Assembly: GCF_003999995.1 (NCBI RefSeq)
Contig: NZ_RJAD01000002.1
Span: forward strand, 496,001-560,000
DNA length: 64,000 nucleotides
DNA from: Microbacterium sulfonylureivorans
GTDB lineage: Bacteria > Actinomycetota > Actinomycetes > Actinomycetales > Microbacteriaceae
Reading direction: 5' to 3'
Position 1 is the stretch's first letter; every line of letters starts with the position of its first letter. Made by a program: the position numbers and the translations under genes. Below, piece after piece: positions 26,173 to 39,098 of the stretch. The notes beneath the pieces were generated by a model. The model saw nothing but the letters and a program-made list of their open reading frames with translations. It was not told the DNA's origin and searched no databases.

Positions 26173-29100
26173 GTGACACCTCCCTTCGTCGACGCCGAGC
26201 ACATCAGGCGGCGCTCCGACGAGGGCGGCTATCGCCGCGGAGAGGCGTACTTCCGCGATGGCGCGGTCCGCACCGTCACGTGGGATCCTCGCACCGAGTC
26301 GATCGACGCCACCGTCGACGGCAGTGGGGGAGCGACGTATCGGTGCCGGATCCACCTGGCGTCGTCGCGCACCGAAGACCCCATCCTGTCGACGACGTGC
26401 ACCTGTCCCGTCCACGCCGACTGCAAGCACGTGGTGGCCACGCTCCTCGAGAGCAACCGGGTCGCCCGCGAAGCCGCGCCCGTCCCGGCCACGCCGCCCG
26501 CGTGGCGCGCGCTGCTCGATCCACCGGGTGACCCGTCGTCGCGGCATCCGCCGACCGCCCTCGCCCTCGGGGTCGAGCTGCGTCAGCGGGTGCGGCGCGG
26601 AGCATCTGCGTGGGCGGCCGTGCGCGTCGAGACCGCGACGCCGCGTGGACTCCACAGATTCGGCGCCGACGTGCTCCTGGGACTGCGTCCGCTGGAACGC
26701 AGCGCGCGCACCGACGCGTGGATCAAGGGCGCGGTGACGTGGGACGCGCTGCGCCGGCCCGGACACGGCTACGACCCCGCTCACGCACGGTGGTTCGCCG
26801 AGCTGCACAGCATCGGCCGCGACCTGCGGCTGTTCGGCACCTTCTCGGACGCCTCCGAATGGCTGACCCTCGATGACATCGAGTCGAGCCTGCTGTGGCC
26901 GCACCTGCGTGGCGGCCACCCGCTCGGCGTGCCTCTCGTGCCGACGAAGCGGCAGATGACGGTCGCTCTGGCGGACTCGGCCGAGCTCGTCGTGCGAGCC
27001 GAGCGAGGCACCGCCGGACTGCGGCTCGAGCCGCGGGTGACCATCGACGGCTCGGCCGCCGACGCCGCGACGCTCCGGCCGATCGGCCACTCCGGCGTAT
27101 ACCGGTTCGAGGTACGGCGCGAGCGGCTCGAGATCACGCTGGCACCGGTTGCGCTCCCCGACCCCGTTCCGGCCCTCCTTTCGGCGCGCGAGCCGGTGAC
27201 GGTGCCCCACGCCGACGAGACGGAGTTCGTGCGCGATCATCTGCCGCGCCTCGTCCGGCGCGTCGCGGTCGAGGCCGTGGGAATCGACATCCCGCCGGCC
27301 GAACGGCCGCGGCTCGTGCTCGCCGTGCGGTTCTCACCCTCCCATCGGCTCGAGTACGTCTTCGCGTGGCGGTACGGCCGTGCAGCGCCGCTGCCGTACC
27401 CGGCCAGCGGCTCCGCCGACCGTGACGCCGCTGCCGAGGACGCCGTACGGCGCCGGGTCGAAACGGTCTGGGCCGAGACGGCGCCCGGCGCCTTCGCCGC
27501 CGAAGGCGCGCTGTCGGGCCTGGAGGCCGCCGAGTTCGCCGCCCGGGTGCTCCCCGCCCTCGAGGGGCTCGACGACGTCGAGGTCGAGCTCATCGGCGAG
27601 CGTCCGCGCTACCGCGAGCTCACCGGCGATCCGCACGTCTCGATCTCGACCGTGGAGAGCAGCGATCCGGATTGGTTCGATCTCGGGATCATCGTCACGA
27701 TCGACGGCCGGACCATCCCGTTCGCGCCGCTGTTCACCGCGCTCACCCGCGGTCGGCGCAAGCTGCTGCTGAGCGACGGCCAGTACTTCTCGCTCGCCCA
27801 TCCATCGCTGCAACGGCTGCGCGACCTCATCGAAGAGGCAGGCGATCTCGCCGAGTGGGAGACCGGCCCGCGCATCAGCCGCTACCAGACCGATCTCTGG
27901 GCCGACTTCGAGGACGTCGCAGACGAGGCGGAGCCGGCCGTGAGCTGGCGCGCGACGGCCGAGGGGCTCCGCGGTGCATCCGGCATCCCGTCCCTCTCGC
28001 CGCCCGTCGGCCTGAGGGCGCAGCTCCGTCCGTACCAGCGCGAGGGCTTCGAATGGCTCGCGTTCCTGTGGCAGCACCGGCTGGGCGGGATCCTCGCGGA
28101 CGACATGGGTCTCGGCAAGACGCTGCAGATGCTCGCCCTCATCGCCCACACGCGGGCCGCCGGCGAGACGCGGCCGTTCCTCGTCGTCGCGCCCACGTCC
28201 GTCCTGTCGACGTGGCGCGAAGAGGCCGCGCGATTCACCCCCGACCTTCGCGTGGCGGTGGTCGACGCGACACGCGCGAAGCGCGAGGCGGCGGTGGCGG
28301 ATGCCGCGGCCTCCGTCGACGTCGTCATCACGTCGTACACCCTGCTCCGGCTCGACGAGCGCGAGTTCTCGGCGGTGGCCTGGGCGGGACTCGTGCTCGA
28401 CGAAGCCCAGTTCGTCAAGAACAGCCAGACCAAGGCGCACCGGGCGGCGCGCGACCTGACCGCAGAGGTGACCTTCGCGATCACCGGCACTCCGCTGGAG
28501 AACAGCCTCACCGAGCTGTGGTCGCTGCTCTCGCTCGCCGCACCCGGGCTGTTCCCGTCCGCCCGCCGCTTCCGCGACGAGTACCTCGGCCCGATCGAGC
28601 AGGGCAAGGTCCCCGAGAACCAGGTCGGCGGCGAGTACCGCGCTCGGCGCCTCGCCCGCCTGCGCCGCCGCATCCGGCCCCTCGTCCTGCGGCGCACGAA
28701 GGAGCTCGTCGCCGCCGACCTCCCTGCGAAGCAGGAGCAGCACGTCCGCATCGAGCTGTCGGCCGCCCACCGCGCGCTCTACGACACGGTGCTGCAGCGC
28801 GAGCGGCAGAAGGTGCTCGGTCTTCTCGACGACCTCGACCGCAACCGGTTCATCGTGTTCCGCTCGCTCACGCTGCTGCGCATGCTGAGCCTCGCCCCGG
28901 AGCTCGTCGACCCCGCGCACGCGCACATCGCCCCGAGCAAGCTCACAGCGCTCTTCGAGCAGCTGGACGAGATCCTCGCCGAAGGGCACCGCACCCTCGT
29001 GTTCAGCCAGTTCACGTCGTTCCTCGGCCTGGTCTCCGCTCGACTCGAGGAGCGCGGCATCCCGTATGCGTACCTCGACGGATCGACGCGGGATCGGGAC

Positions 29101-29439
29101 GCCGCGATCGCCGCGTTCCGTGGGGGAGAGGCTCCCGTCTTCCTCATCAGCCTGAAGGCCGGCGGGTTCGGCCTGACGCTCACCGAGGCCGACTACGTGT
29201 TCCTGCTCGATCCGTGGTGGAACCCCGCCGCCGAGGCGCAGGCGGTCGACCGCGCGCATCGCATCGGCCAGACCCGGAGCGTGATGGTCTACCGGCTGAT
29301 CGCGAACGGCACCATCGAGGAGAAGGTGATGGCGCTCCAGGAGCGCAAGGCGAAGCTGTTCCGCGCCGTCATGGACGATGACGCGCTGTTCGGTCAGGCG
29401 CTCACGGCAGAGGACATCCGCGGACTGTTCGACGGCTGA
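26173..29439 (+). CDS. SWIM zinc-finger SNF2-family helicase
   Basis: The 1088-residue protein begins with a SWIM zinc finger (Cys76, Cys78, Cys84, His86), a region of unknown fold, and a SNF2/Rad54-type motor: motif I DDMGLGKT near 643, motif II DEAQ near 742, GTPLENSLTELW, then SLKAGGFGLTLTEADYV and the RAHRIGQ box near 1028. Such proteins (HepA/RapA-like) move on double-stranded DNA; targets are unknown, and bacterial SWIM-SNF2 proteins are mostly uncharacterised. GTG 26173 is eight bases after GCGAGGA; ATG 26164 directly abuts that site. It separates nusB from the pyr operon, which are closer in many relatives. Confidence 0.92.
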   Translation: MTPPFVDAEHIRRRSDEGGYRRGEAYFRDGAVRTVTWDPRTESIDATVDGSGGATYRCRIHLASSRTEDPILSTTCTCPVHADCKHVVATLLESNRVAREAAPVPATPPAWRALLDPPGDPSSRHPPTALALGVELRQRVRRGASAWAAVRVETATPRGLHRFGADVLLGLRPLERSARTDAWIKGAVTWDALRRPGHGYDPAHARWFAELHSIGRDLRLFGTFSDASEWLTLDDIESSLLWPHLRGGHPLGVPLVPTKRQMTVALADSAELVVRAERGTAGLRLEPRVTIDGSAADAATLRPIGHSGVYRFEVRRERLEITLAPVALPDPVPALLSAREPVTVPHADETEFVRDHLPRLVRRVAVEAVGIDIPPAERPRLVLAVRFSPSHRLEYVFAWRYGRAAPLPYPASGSADRDAAAEDAVRRRVETVWAETAPGAFAAEGALSGLEAAEFAARVLPALEGLDDVEVELIGERPRYRELTGDPHVSISTVESSDPDWFDLGIIVTIDGRTIPFAPLFTALTRGRRKLLLSDGQYFSLAHPSLQRLRDLIEEAGDLAEWETGPRISRYQTDLWADFEDVADEAEPAVSWRATAEGLRGASGIPSLSPPVGLRAQLRPYQREGFEWLAFLWQHRLGGILADDMGLGKTLQMLALIAHTRAAGETRPFLVVAPTSVLSTWREEAARFTPDLRVAVVDATRAKREAAVADAAASVDVVITSYTLLRLDEREFSAVAWAGLVLDEAQFVKNSQTKAHRAARDLTAEVTFAITGTPLENSLTELWSLLSLAAPGLFPSARRFRDEYLGPIEQGKVPENQVGGEYRARRLARLRRRIRPLVLRRTKELVAADLPAKQEQHVRIELSAAHRALYDTVLQRERQKVLGLLDDLDRNRFIVFRSLTLLRMLSLAPELVDPAHAHIAPSKLTALFEQLDEILAEGHRTLVFSQFTSFLGLVSARLEERGIPYAYLDGSTRDRDAAIAAFRGGEAPVFLISLKAGGFGLTLTEADYVFLLDPWWNPAAEAQAVDRAHRIGQTRSVMVYRLIANGTIEEKVMALQERKAKLFRAVMDDDALFGQALTAEDIRGLFDG

Positions 29440-29441
29440 AC

Positions 29442-29476
29442 GGCCTCCCGGCGTGTTTGACACGGCGGAGGTGGCC
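29442..29476 (+). terminator. Imperfect hairpin after the SNF2 gene
   Basis: CGTG pairs with CACG across a TTTGA loop, extended by an imperfect GGCCTCC/GGAGGTGGCC lower stem. It lies between the SNF2 stop and the next promoter. Confidence 0.35.
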
Positions 29477-29498
29477 GTGTGCCGGCGAGGGCCTCTCG

Positions 29499-29504
29499 TA
29501 GACT
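29499..29504 (+). promoter_or_regulatory. -10 box of the MBL-Rieske gene
   Basis: TAGACT, 19 bases before ATG 29524. The region between carries GGAGGAAGGAG, a very strong ribosome site. Confidence 0.55.
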
Positions 29505-29523
29505 TGCGGAGGAAGGAGCGAGC

Positions 29524-31098
29524 ATGCGCATCACGGGCCTCGGCCACGCCGGAATGTTCATCGAGACGACGGGAGGAAGCATCCTCTGCGATCCCGTCGT
29601 CAAGCCTTCGTTCTACGGATCGTGGTTCGTCTTCCCCGACAACCGGGCGCTCGACTGGGAGCGGATCGGCGCCGCCGACTTCCTCTACATCTCGCACCGC
29701 CACCGCGATCACTTCGACCCGTGGCTGCTCGAGACCTACGTCCGCAAAGACATCGAGGTGCTGCTGCCGGAGTATCCGACGGACGATCTCGAGACCGATC
29801 TGCGCAAGCTCGGCTACCACAACATCACCTACACGCACGCCGGTGAGGTCATCGAGCGAGGCTCGCTGCGACTCATGATCACCCCGCTGCGGGCCCCCTC
29901 CGACGGCCCGATCGGCGACTCCAGTCTGTCGGTCGACGACGGCACCGCGTCGATCCTCAATCAGAACGACTCCCACCCGCTCGACCTCGAGAAGCTGCTC
30001 TCCTTCGGCAAGCCCGAGGCGTACTTCACCCAGTTCTCCGGCGCCATCTGGTGGCCGATGGTCTACGACCTCCCGCACGACGCGAAGCAGAACTTCGCGC
30101 ACCTGAAGCGCGAGGCACAGCACAAGCGCGCGATGTACTACATCGAGAAGGTGGACGCCCCGCACGTCTTCCCGATGGCGGGTCCTCCGATGTTCCTGCG
30201 CGACGAGCTCTTCCGATACAACGGGCTCGGCGCCGAGAACGACTCGATCTTCACCGACCAGGCACAGTTCCTCGCGCGGCTGGAGAAGGAGGCGCCGCAG
30301 TACGCCGGTCACATGTTCATCCCGGGCACGGTCGTGACGATCGAGCACGGGAAGCAGACCGTCGAGCAGACGCTCTACAGCGACGCCGAGATCGAGCGGA
30401 TGTTCACCGACAAATGGGGCTACCTCGAAGAGCAGCGCGCGAACCGCCAGAGCGAGCTGCGCGAGGAGGAGGCGAGCCGGGCTCCGGTCCTCCCGCCCGA
30501 CGAGATGCTCGCGGCGATCAAGGAGTGGTGGGAGCCGCTGCTGCGGCGAGGCCGCATCTTCCGCGAAGGCGTCGGCGGGCCGGTGCGCTACACGATCGGC
30601 GACCTCGACATGGTCGTCGACTTCCCGAGGGCCAAGGTGCGCGAGTACGCGGGAGAGGAGACCAGCTACTGGTTCACGATCCCGCCGGAGCTCGTGTCGA
30701 CGAACATCCGCGACCATGAGATCGACTGGTCGAACTCGATCTTCCTGTCGATGCAGTTCGCCGCCGGTCGCGTCGGCAAATTCAACGAGTTCATCTACAC
30801 CTTCATGAAGTGCCTCTCTCGCGACCGGATCGAGTACGTCGAGAACTGGTACGCCGAGCAGTCGGACGTCTCGGAGGACATCCAGCTGCAGGACTGGGTC
30901 GTGCAGCGCCGCTGCCCGCACCTGCGCGCAGACCTGTCGAAGACGGGAAAGATCGAGGACGGCGTGCTCACCTGCAGCCTCCACGACTGGAAGTGGGACC
31001 TCACGTCGGGCAAATGCCTGACGACACAGGGCCACCCCATCCGCGCGAGCCAGGTCGAGGACGATCTGCACACGGCGGCCGCGGCACCGGCGGCCTGA
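29524..31098 (+). CDS. Metallo-beta-lactamase-fold protein with C-terminal Rieske [2Fe-2S] domain
   Basis: The 524-residue protein joins an UlaG-like metallo-beta-lactamase domain (HRHRDH at 58-63; conserved LLCDPVVKPSF and FTQFSGAIWWPMVYDLP regions) to a C-terminal Rieske domain with Cys464-x-His466 and Cys484-x2-His487. The same pair of domains occurs in CMP-N-acetylneuraminate hydroxylase (CMAH), where the Rieske part is N-terminal, so an oxygenase on a polar substrate is conceivable. The substrate is not visible, and no sialic-acid genes are near. A separate ferredoxin reductase would have to supply electrons. It is a single-gene unit with its own promoter. Confidence 0.88.
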   Translation: MRITGLGHAGMFIETTGGSILCDPVVKPSFYGSWFVFPDNRALDWERIGAADFLYISHRHRDHFDPWLLETYVRKDIEVLLPEYPTDDLETDLRKLGYHNITYTHAGEVIERGSLRLMITPLRAPSDGPIGDSSLSVDDGTASILNQNDSHPLDLEKLLSFGKPEAYFTQFSGAIWWPMVYDLPHDAKQNFAHLKREAQHKRAMYYIEKVDAPHVFPMAGPPMFLRDELFRYNGLGAENDSIFTDQAQFLARLEKEAPQYAGHMFIPGTVVTIEHGKQTVEQTLYSDAEIERMFTDKWGYLEEQRANRQSELREEEASRAPVLPPDEMLAAIKEWWEPLLRRGRIFREGVGGPVRYTIGDLDMVVDFPRAKVREYAGEETSYWFTIPPELVSTNIRDHEIDWSNSIFLSMQFAAGRVGKFNEFIYTFMKCLSRDRIEYVENWYAEQSDVSEDIQLQDWVVQRRCPHLRADLSKTGKIEDGVLTCSLHDWKWDLTSGKCLTTQGHPIRASQVEDDLHTAAAAPAA

Positions 31099-31191
31099 GC
31101 CCGGTCACACCGGCATCGGGCCCGGTTCGCCCAGCTCGACGAAGGACTCTCGCCCCACGCGTCCGTCACCGATGCGGGCCGAGGTCGCTGT

Positions 31192-31197
31192 TAGACT
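31192..31197 (+). promoter_or_regulatory. -10 box of the pyr operon
   Basis: TAGACT, about 20 bases before the PyrR hairpin and 59 before the pyrR ATG. The rest of the gap after the MBL-Rieske gene holds only GC-rich partial palindromes. Confidence 0.55.
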
Positions 31198-31215
31198 GTC
31201 GCGGAACCACAGCAA

Positions 31216-31246
31216 CCTTTAACACCGTCCCGTGAGGCGGAGAAGG
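31216..31246 (+). promoter_or_regulatory. PyrR-binding RNA hairpin overlapping the pyrR ribosome site
   Basis: The RNA folds as lower stem CCUU/AAGG (31216-31219 with 31243-31246), an internal loop (UAACA opposite AG), upper stem CCGUC/GGCGG (31225-31229 with 31236-31240) and a hexaloop CCGUGA. The loop fits CNGNGA, the consensus known for PyrR-binding loops. The 3' strand AAGG begins the AAGGGAG ribosome site six bases before ATG 31256. PyrR bound with UMP could therefore block translation, the mechanism shown for Mycobacterium smegmatis. No separate terminator is seen. Confidence 0.8.
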
Positions 31247-31255
31247 GAGCGGCGG

Positions 31256-31786
31256 ATGAGCACGCGCACCGTGCTTCACCAGGCCGACATCGCCCGGGCC
31301 CTGACTCGGATCTCCCATGAGATCCTCGAGTCCAACAGGGGCCCCGAGAATCTCGTCCTCCTGGGCATCCCCACTCGAGGCGTCACGCTCGCCCACCGCA
31401 TCGCGGCGCTCGTCGAGGAGTTCGGCGGAGCGCCGGTGCCCGTGGGGGCGCTCGACGTGACGATGTACCGTGACGACCTCCACCGCAATCCCACCCGGGC
31501 GCCTCAGCCGACGCAGATCCCGCCGGGGGGCATCGACGGTCGAGTCGTCGTCCTCGTCGACGACGTGCTCTTCTCCGGGCGCAGCATCCGCGCGGCCCTC
31601 GACGCCCTCCAGGACATCGGCCGTCCGACCGCCGTGAGACTGGCGACGCTCGTCGACCGCGGCCACCGCGAACTGCCGATCCGCCCCGACTTCGTCGGCA
31701 AGAACCTGCCCAGCTCGCGCGACGAGCGGGTCAACGTGCGGCTCGACGAGACCGACGGCCGCGAGGAGGTGACGATCGAGTCATGA
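31256..31786 (+). CDS. pyrR: Bifunctional PyrR: pyr operon RNA-binding regulator / uracil phosphoribosyltransferase
   Basis: PyrR senses UMP and UTP and binds the leader of its own operon; it also has uracil phosphoribosyltransferase activity. The 176-residue protein has [23 protein letters not shown], the PRPP loop [18 protein letters not shown], and the RNA-binding surface residues around [26 protein letters not shown] 31256 has AAGGGAG upstream; the in-frame GTG-like region before it lies in the hairpin. ATGA overlap with pyrB indicates coupling. Confidence 0.96.
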   Translation: MSTRTVLHQADIARALTRISHEILESNRGPENLVLLGIPTRGVTLAHRIAALVEEFGGAPVPVGALDVTMYRDDLHRNPTRAPQPTQIPPGGIDGRVVVLVDDVLFSGRSIRAALDALQDIGRPTAVRLATLVDRGHRELPIRPDFVGKNLPSSRDERVNVRLDETDGREEVTIES

Positions 31787-32769
31787 GGCACCTGCTCGAT
31801 ACCAAGACCCTGTCGCGCGAGGACGCGCTGCGCATCCTCGATGTCGCCGAGGACATGGCCGACACGCAGCGGCGCGAGGTGAAGAAGCTCCCGACGCTCC
31901 GGGGCAAGACGGTCGTGAACCTGTTCTTCGAGGACTCGACGCGCACCCGAATCTCCTTCGAGGCGGCCGCGAAGCGACTGTCGGCGGACGTCATCAACTT
32001 CTCCGCGAAGGGCTCCAGCGTCTCCAAGGGGGAGTCCCTGCAGGACACCGCACAGACGCTCCAGGCGATGGGGGCCGACGCGGTCGTGATCCGCCACGGC
32101 GCCTCGGGCGCCCCGCGCACCCTCGCCACGAGCGGGTGGATCACCGCCGGTGTCGTCAACGCCGGCGACGGCACGCACGAGCACCCCACCCAGGCGCTCC
32201 TCGACGCCTACACGATCCGCAAGCGCCGCTTCGGCGACGACAGCCGCGGCCGAGACCTCGCCGGCGTGAAGGTGACCATCGTGGGCGACATCCTGCACTC
32301 GCGGGTCGCCCGTTCGAACGTGTGGCTGCTCGCCACCCTCGGCGCCCAGGTGACCCTCGTCGCGCCGCCGACCCTGATCCCGCAGGATGTCTCCGCCTGG
32401 CCGGCGCGGATCGTCTACGACCTCGACGAGGCGATCGCCGGCGGACCCGACGCACTCATGATGCTCCGCATCCAGCTGGAGCGTATGAATGCCGCATATT
32501 TCCCCACTGAACGGGAGTATTCCCGCCGTTGGGGCCTCGACGCGCGACGTCTGGGGGCGCTCGGTGCCGATAGCATTGTGATGCACCCCGGACCGATGAA
32601 CCGGGGTCTCGAGATCTCCGCGGAAGCCGCAGACTCGCCCCGTTCGACCGTGCTCGAGCAGGTCGCGAACGGCGTCTCGGTGCGCATGGCCGCGCTGTAC
32701 CTGCTCCTCGCGGGTGCGGAGCACGGCGACGATCCCCGAGCGGGCACAGAGAAGGAGAACGCACGATGA
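31783..32769 (+). CDS. pyrB: Aspartate carbamoyltransferase catalytic subunit
   Basis: PyrB joins carbamoyl phosphate and aspartate, the first committed step of pyrimidine synthesis. The 328 residues show the carbamoyl phosphate loop [13 protein letters not shown], the [12 protein letters not shown] motif, and the MLRIQLERM segment. No regulatory PyrI subunit is present, as in Gram-positive bacteria, where control is mainly by PyrR. It overlaps pyrR and pyrC by four bases each. Confidence 0.97.
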   Translation: MRHLLDTKTLSREDALRILDVAEDMADTQRREVKKLPTLRGKTVVNLFFEDSTRTRISFEAAAKRLSADVINFSAKGSSVSKGESLQDTAQTLQAMGADAVVIRHGASGAPRTLATSGWITAGVVNAGDGTHEHPTQALLDAYTIRKRRFGDDSRGRDLAGVKVTIVGDILHSRVARSNVWLLATLGAQVTLVAPPTLIPQDVSAWPARIVYDLDEAIAGGPDALMMLRIQLERMNAAYFPTEREYSRRWGLDARRLGALGADSIVMHPGPMNRGLEISAEAADSPRSTVLEQVANGVSVRMAALYLLLAGAEHGDDPRAGTEKENAR

Positions 32770-34076
32770 CCGAGGTCCTTCTCTTCCGCGGTGCACTGCT
32801 CGAAGGCTCCGGTGCCGCCGACATCCTCGTCGCGGGCGGCGTGATCGCCGAGATCGGCACCGGTGTCAGCCGCGCGGGCGCGACCGTCGTCGACGTCGAC
32901 GGTCTCGTCCTCCTGCCCGGACTGGTCGACCTCCACACGCACCTCCGCGAGCCCGGGTACGAGGCATCCGAGACGATCCTCACCGGCTCGCGGGCCGCGG
33001 CCGCCGGCGGCTACACGGCAGTCTTCGCCATGCCGAACACGTCGCCCGTCGCCGACACCGCCGGAGTGGTCGAGCAGGAGCTTGCGCTCGGCGAGGCCGC
33101 CGGCTTCGTGACGGTGCAGCCGATCGGCGCGGTGACCGTCGGGCAGAAGGGCGAGCGGCTTGCCGAGCTCGGCGCGATGGCAGACTCGCGCGCCCGCGTC
33201 CGTGTCTTCAGCGACGACGGGTTCTGCGTGTGGGATCCGCTCATCATGCGCCGCGCGCTCGAATACGTGAAGGCGTTCGACGGGGTGATCGCCCAGCACG
33301 CGCAGGATCCGCGCCTGACCGAGGGCGCCCAGATGAACGAGGGCGCCGTCTCGGCCGAGCTCGGCCTCGCAGGCTGGCCGGCCGTCGCAGAGGAGTCGAT
33401 CATCGCCCGCGATGTGCTCCTCGCGGAGCACGTCGGCTCGCGGCTCCACGTCTGCCACCTCTCGACCGCGGGCTCGGTCGACATCATCCGCTGGGCGAAG
33501 CGCCGCGGCGTGAATGTCACGGCCGAGGTCACTCCCCACCACCTGCTCCTCACCGACGAGCTCGTGCGGGACTACGACGCGCGGTTCAAGGTGAACCCGC
33601 CGCTGCGCCGCGAGGAGGACGTCCTCGCGGTCCGTGAAGGGCTCGCCGACGGCACGATCGACATCGTCGCCACCGACCACGCCCCGCATCCGGCCGAGGC
33701 GAAGGCATGCGAGTGGCACGCCGCCGCGAACGGGATGGTCGGGCTCGAGAGCGCGCTGCGGGTGGTGCAGCAGTCCATGGTCGACACCGGTCTGCTGACC
33801 TGGGGCGACGTGGCGCGGGTCATGTCGCGCGAGCCGGCGCGCATCGGACGTCTGGCCGGCCACGGCACGCCGCTCACGGAGGGCCAGCCCGCGTCGCTCA
33901 TGTTCTACGACGCCGCGCCGGTGCGCACCTTCTCGACCGACGACCTGCGCGGGCGGAGCCGAAACTCGCCCTACCTCGGCCGCGAGCTGCCCGGAGAGGT
34001 GCGCTGGACCCTCCACGCCGGCACCGCGACCGTCGTCGACGGCGCTCTGCTCGACGCCCCGGGGGTGCGCGCATGA
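32766..34076 (+). CDS. pyrC: Dihydroorotase
   Basis: PyrC closes carbamoyl aspartate to dihydroorotate. This is a type I enzyme of 436 residues: metal ligands in [10 protein letters not shown], further His in QHAQ, HVCHLST, and the catalytic DHAPH near 300. It overlaps pyrB by four bases and the next gene by four bases. The next step, dihydroorotate dehydrogenase (pyrD), and orotate phosphoribosyltransferase (pyrE) are not in this window. Confidence 0.97.
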   Translation: MTEVLLFRGALLEGSGAADILVAGGVIAEIGTGVSRAGATVVDVDGLVLLPGLVDLHTHLREPGYEASETILTGSRAAAAGGYTAVFAMPNTSPVADTAGVVEQELALGEAAGFVTVQPIGAVTVGQKGERLAELGAMADSRARVRVFSDDGFCVWDPLIMRRALEYVKAFDGVIAQHAQDPRLTEGAQMNEGAVSAELGLAGWPAVAEESIIARDVLLAEHVGSRLHVCHLSTAGSVDIIRWAKRRGVNVTAEVTPHHLLLTDELVRDYDARFKVNPPLRREEDVLAVREGLADGTIDIVATDHAPHPAEAKACEWHAAANGMVGLESALRVVQQSMVDTGLLTWGDVARVMSREPARIGRLAGHGTPLTEGQPASLMFYDAAPVRTFSTDDLRGRSRNSPYLGRELPGEVRWTLHAGTATVVDGALLDAPGVRA

Positions 34077-34582
34077 CCCGCGAGCTCGCGCTGCTCGTCA
34101 TCGTCCTGTTCGCGATCGTGCTGATCGTCCTCGGCGTGTGGGCCTGGCGGCGCCGCGCCCGCCGCGACAGCGGCCTCGCCGCGCCCGTCGCCGAGGTTCC
34201 GATCGGCGCCACGACGATCGGGGAGTACCCGACGCTGTACGTCGCGACCACGCGACACGACGAGCCCCTCGAGCGTCTCGCGATGAAGGGCCTCTCATTC
34301 CGATCGCGCGCCGACGTGACCGTGACGGATGCGGGCGTCGCGCTCGATCTGACCGGACAGCCCCGCGTGTTCCTGGCCGCCGACCGCATCTCCGAAGTCA
34401 GGCAGGCGACCGTCGCGATCGATCGCGTGGTCGAGCGCGACGGCCTCGTGCGCCTCGCCTGGCGCCTCGACGACGGCACCGTCGTCGACTCCTATCTCCG
34501 CCCGCAGGATGCCTCGGCACGCGCTCTCACCGACGCGGTGTCGGGCATCCTCACCTCCACCCAGACGGGAACCGACGCATGA
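34073..34582 (+). CDS. Membrane protein of the pyr operon (Rv1382-like position)
   Basis: The 169-residue product has one N-terminal membrane helix ([21 protein letters not shown]), a basic stop-transfer (RRRARRD), and a soluble part of about 135 residues with alternating beta-strand patterns (LRPQDAS near the end), possibly PH-like. Its function is unknown. A membrane or export protein between pyrC and carA is conserved in actinobacteria, as with Rv1382 of M. tuberculosis. ATGA overlaps on both sides tie it to the pathway's expression. A role in pyrimidine metabolism is inferred only from position. Confidence 0.85.
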   Translation: MTRELALLVIVLFAIVLIVLGVWAWRRRARRDSGLAAPVAEVPIGATTIGEYPTLYVATTRHDEPLERLAMKGLSFRSRADVTVTDAGVALDLTGQPRVFLAADRISEVRQATVAIDRVVERDGLVRLAWRLDDGTVVDSYLRPQDASARALTDAVSGILTSTQTGTDA

Positions 34583-35810
34583 CCTCCCTGTTCCAGTCCG
34601 ATCCGGCCGTGCTCGTCCTCGAGGACGGCACCCGGCACGTCGGCCGCGCCTACGGCGCACTCGGCACGACGCTCGGCGAAGTCGTCTTCTCCACCGGCAT
34701 GACCGGCTACCAGGAGACGCTCACCGACCCGTCGTACGCCGGCCAGATCGTGCTGCAGACCGCACCCCACATCGGCAACACCGGAATGAACGACGAGGAC
34801 CCCGAGTCCCGGCGCATCTGGGTCTCGGGCTACATCGTGCGCGATCCCTCCCGCGTGGTGTCGAACTGGCGCGCAGACGAGTCGCTCGACGACGCGCTCG
34901 TGAACGACGGCGTGATCGGCATCAGCGGGATCGACACGCGCGCCGTGACGCGCCACATCCGGTCCGCGGGCAGCATGCGCGGCGGGATCTTCTCGGGGGA
35001 GGCGGCATCGCTGTCCGCCGCAGAGCAGGTGCGACTGGTGCAGGAGGCACCCCAGATGGCGGGCCTCAACCTGTCCGCCGCTGTCTCGGTGGCCGCTGCC
35101 GAGGTGACACCCGCGACGGGGGAGCGGATCGGCAACCTGGCCGTGCTCGACCTCGGCGTCAAGCAGGCGACGATCGACAACCTCGCCGCGCGCGGCTTCG
35201 ACGTGCACGTCCTTCCGCAGGACGTCACCCTCGACGGCATCCGCGCCATCGACCCGGTCGCGGTCTTCTACTCGAACGGGCCCGGCGACCCTGCCGCGTC
35301 GGGCGACCACGTCGAGCTGCTGCGGGGTGTCCTCGACGACGGCCTGCCGTTCTTCGGCATCTGCTTCGGCAATCAGCTGCTCGGGCGCGCACTCGGCCTC
35401 GGCACCTACAAGCTGCCCTTCGGCCACCGCGGGATCAACCAGCCCGTGCTCGACAAGTCGACCGGGCGCGTCGAGATCACGGCGCACAACCACGGCTTCG
35501 CGGTCGACGCACCCGTCGACGGCGAGTTCGACAGTCCGAACGGCTACGGCCGTGTCGAAGTCAGCCACGTCGGCCTGAACGACAACGTCGTGGAAGGGCT
35601 GCGGGCTCTCGACATCCCGGCGTTCTCGGTGCAGTACCACCCCGAGGCGGCCGCCGGCCCGCACGACGCCAACTACCTCTTCGACCGCTTCCGCGACCTC
35701 GTCGTCGCGACCCGGGCCGCCCATGTCCCACATTCACCCGGAATCGGGGCCCCAGAGCGGGGCGAAGCGGGACACGACGCAGGCAATTCGGGACACGGAG
35801 AAAGCAACTG

Positions 35811-35811
<1 letters not shown>
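34579..35811 (+). CDS. carA: Carbamoyl phosphate synthase small subunit
   Basis: CarA hydrolyses glutamine and passes ammonia to CarB. The 410 residues have the N-terminal swivel domain ([31 protein letters not shown]) and the class I amidotransferase domain with the nucleophile Cys in [15 protein letters not shown] and the His and Glu of the triad in YHPEAAAGP. The GNQ form replaces GHQ, as in other actinobacteria I recall. A 35-residue Gly/His-rich tail ([16 protein letters not shown]) is unusual. It overlaps carB by one base (TGATG). Confidence 0.96.

Positions 35812-39094
<3,283 letters not shown>

Positions 39095-39098
<4 letters not shown>

Noticed and set aside
27334..31071. A 1245-residue open frame on the minus strand
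   Set aside because: It is opposite the SNF2 and MBL-Rieske genes, whose products are recognisable. Its composition is the Arg/Asp/Val/Leu-rich pattern of GC-rich antisense frames, with no domain.
34509..35810. A frame-extended carB with over 400 extra N-terminal residues
   Set aside because: The extension runs through carA in another frame and is Arg/Pro-rich nonsense; the conserved CarB start is at 35811.
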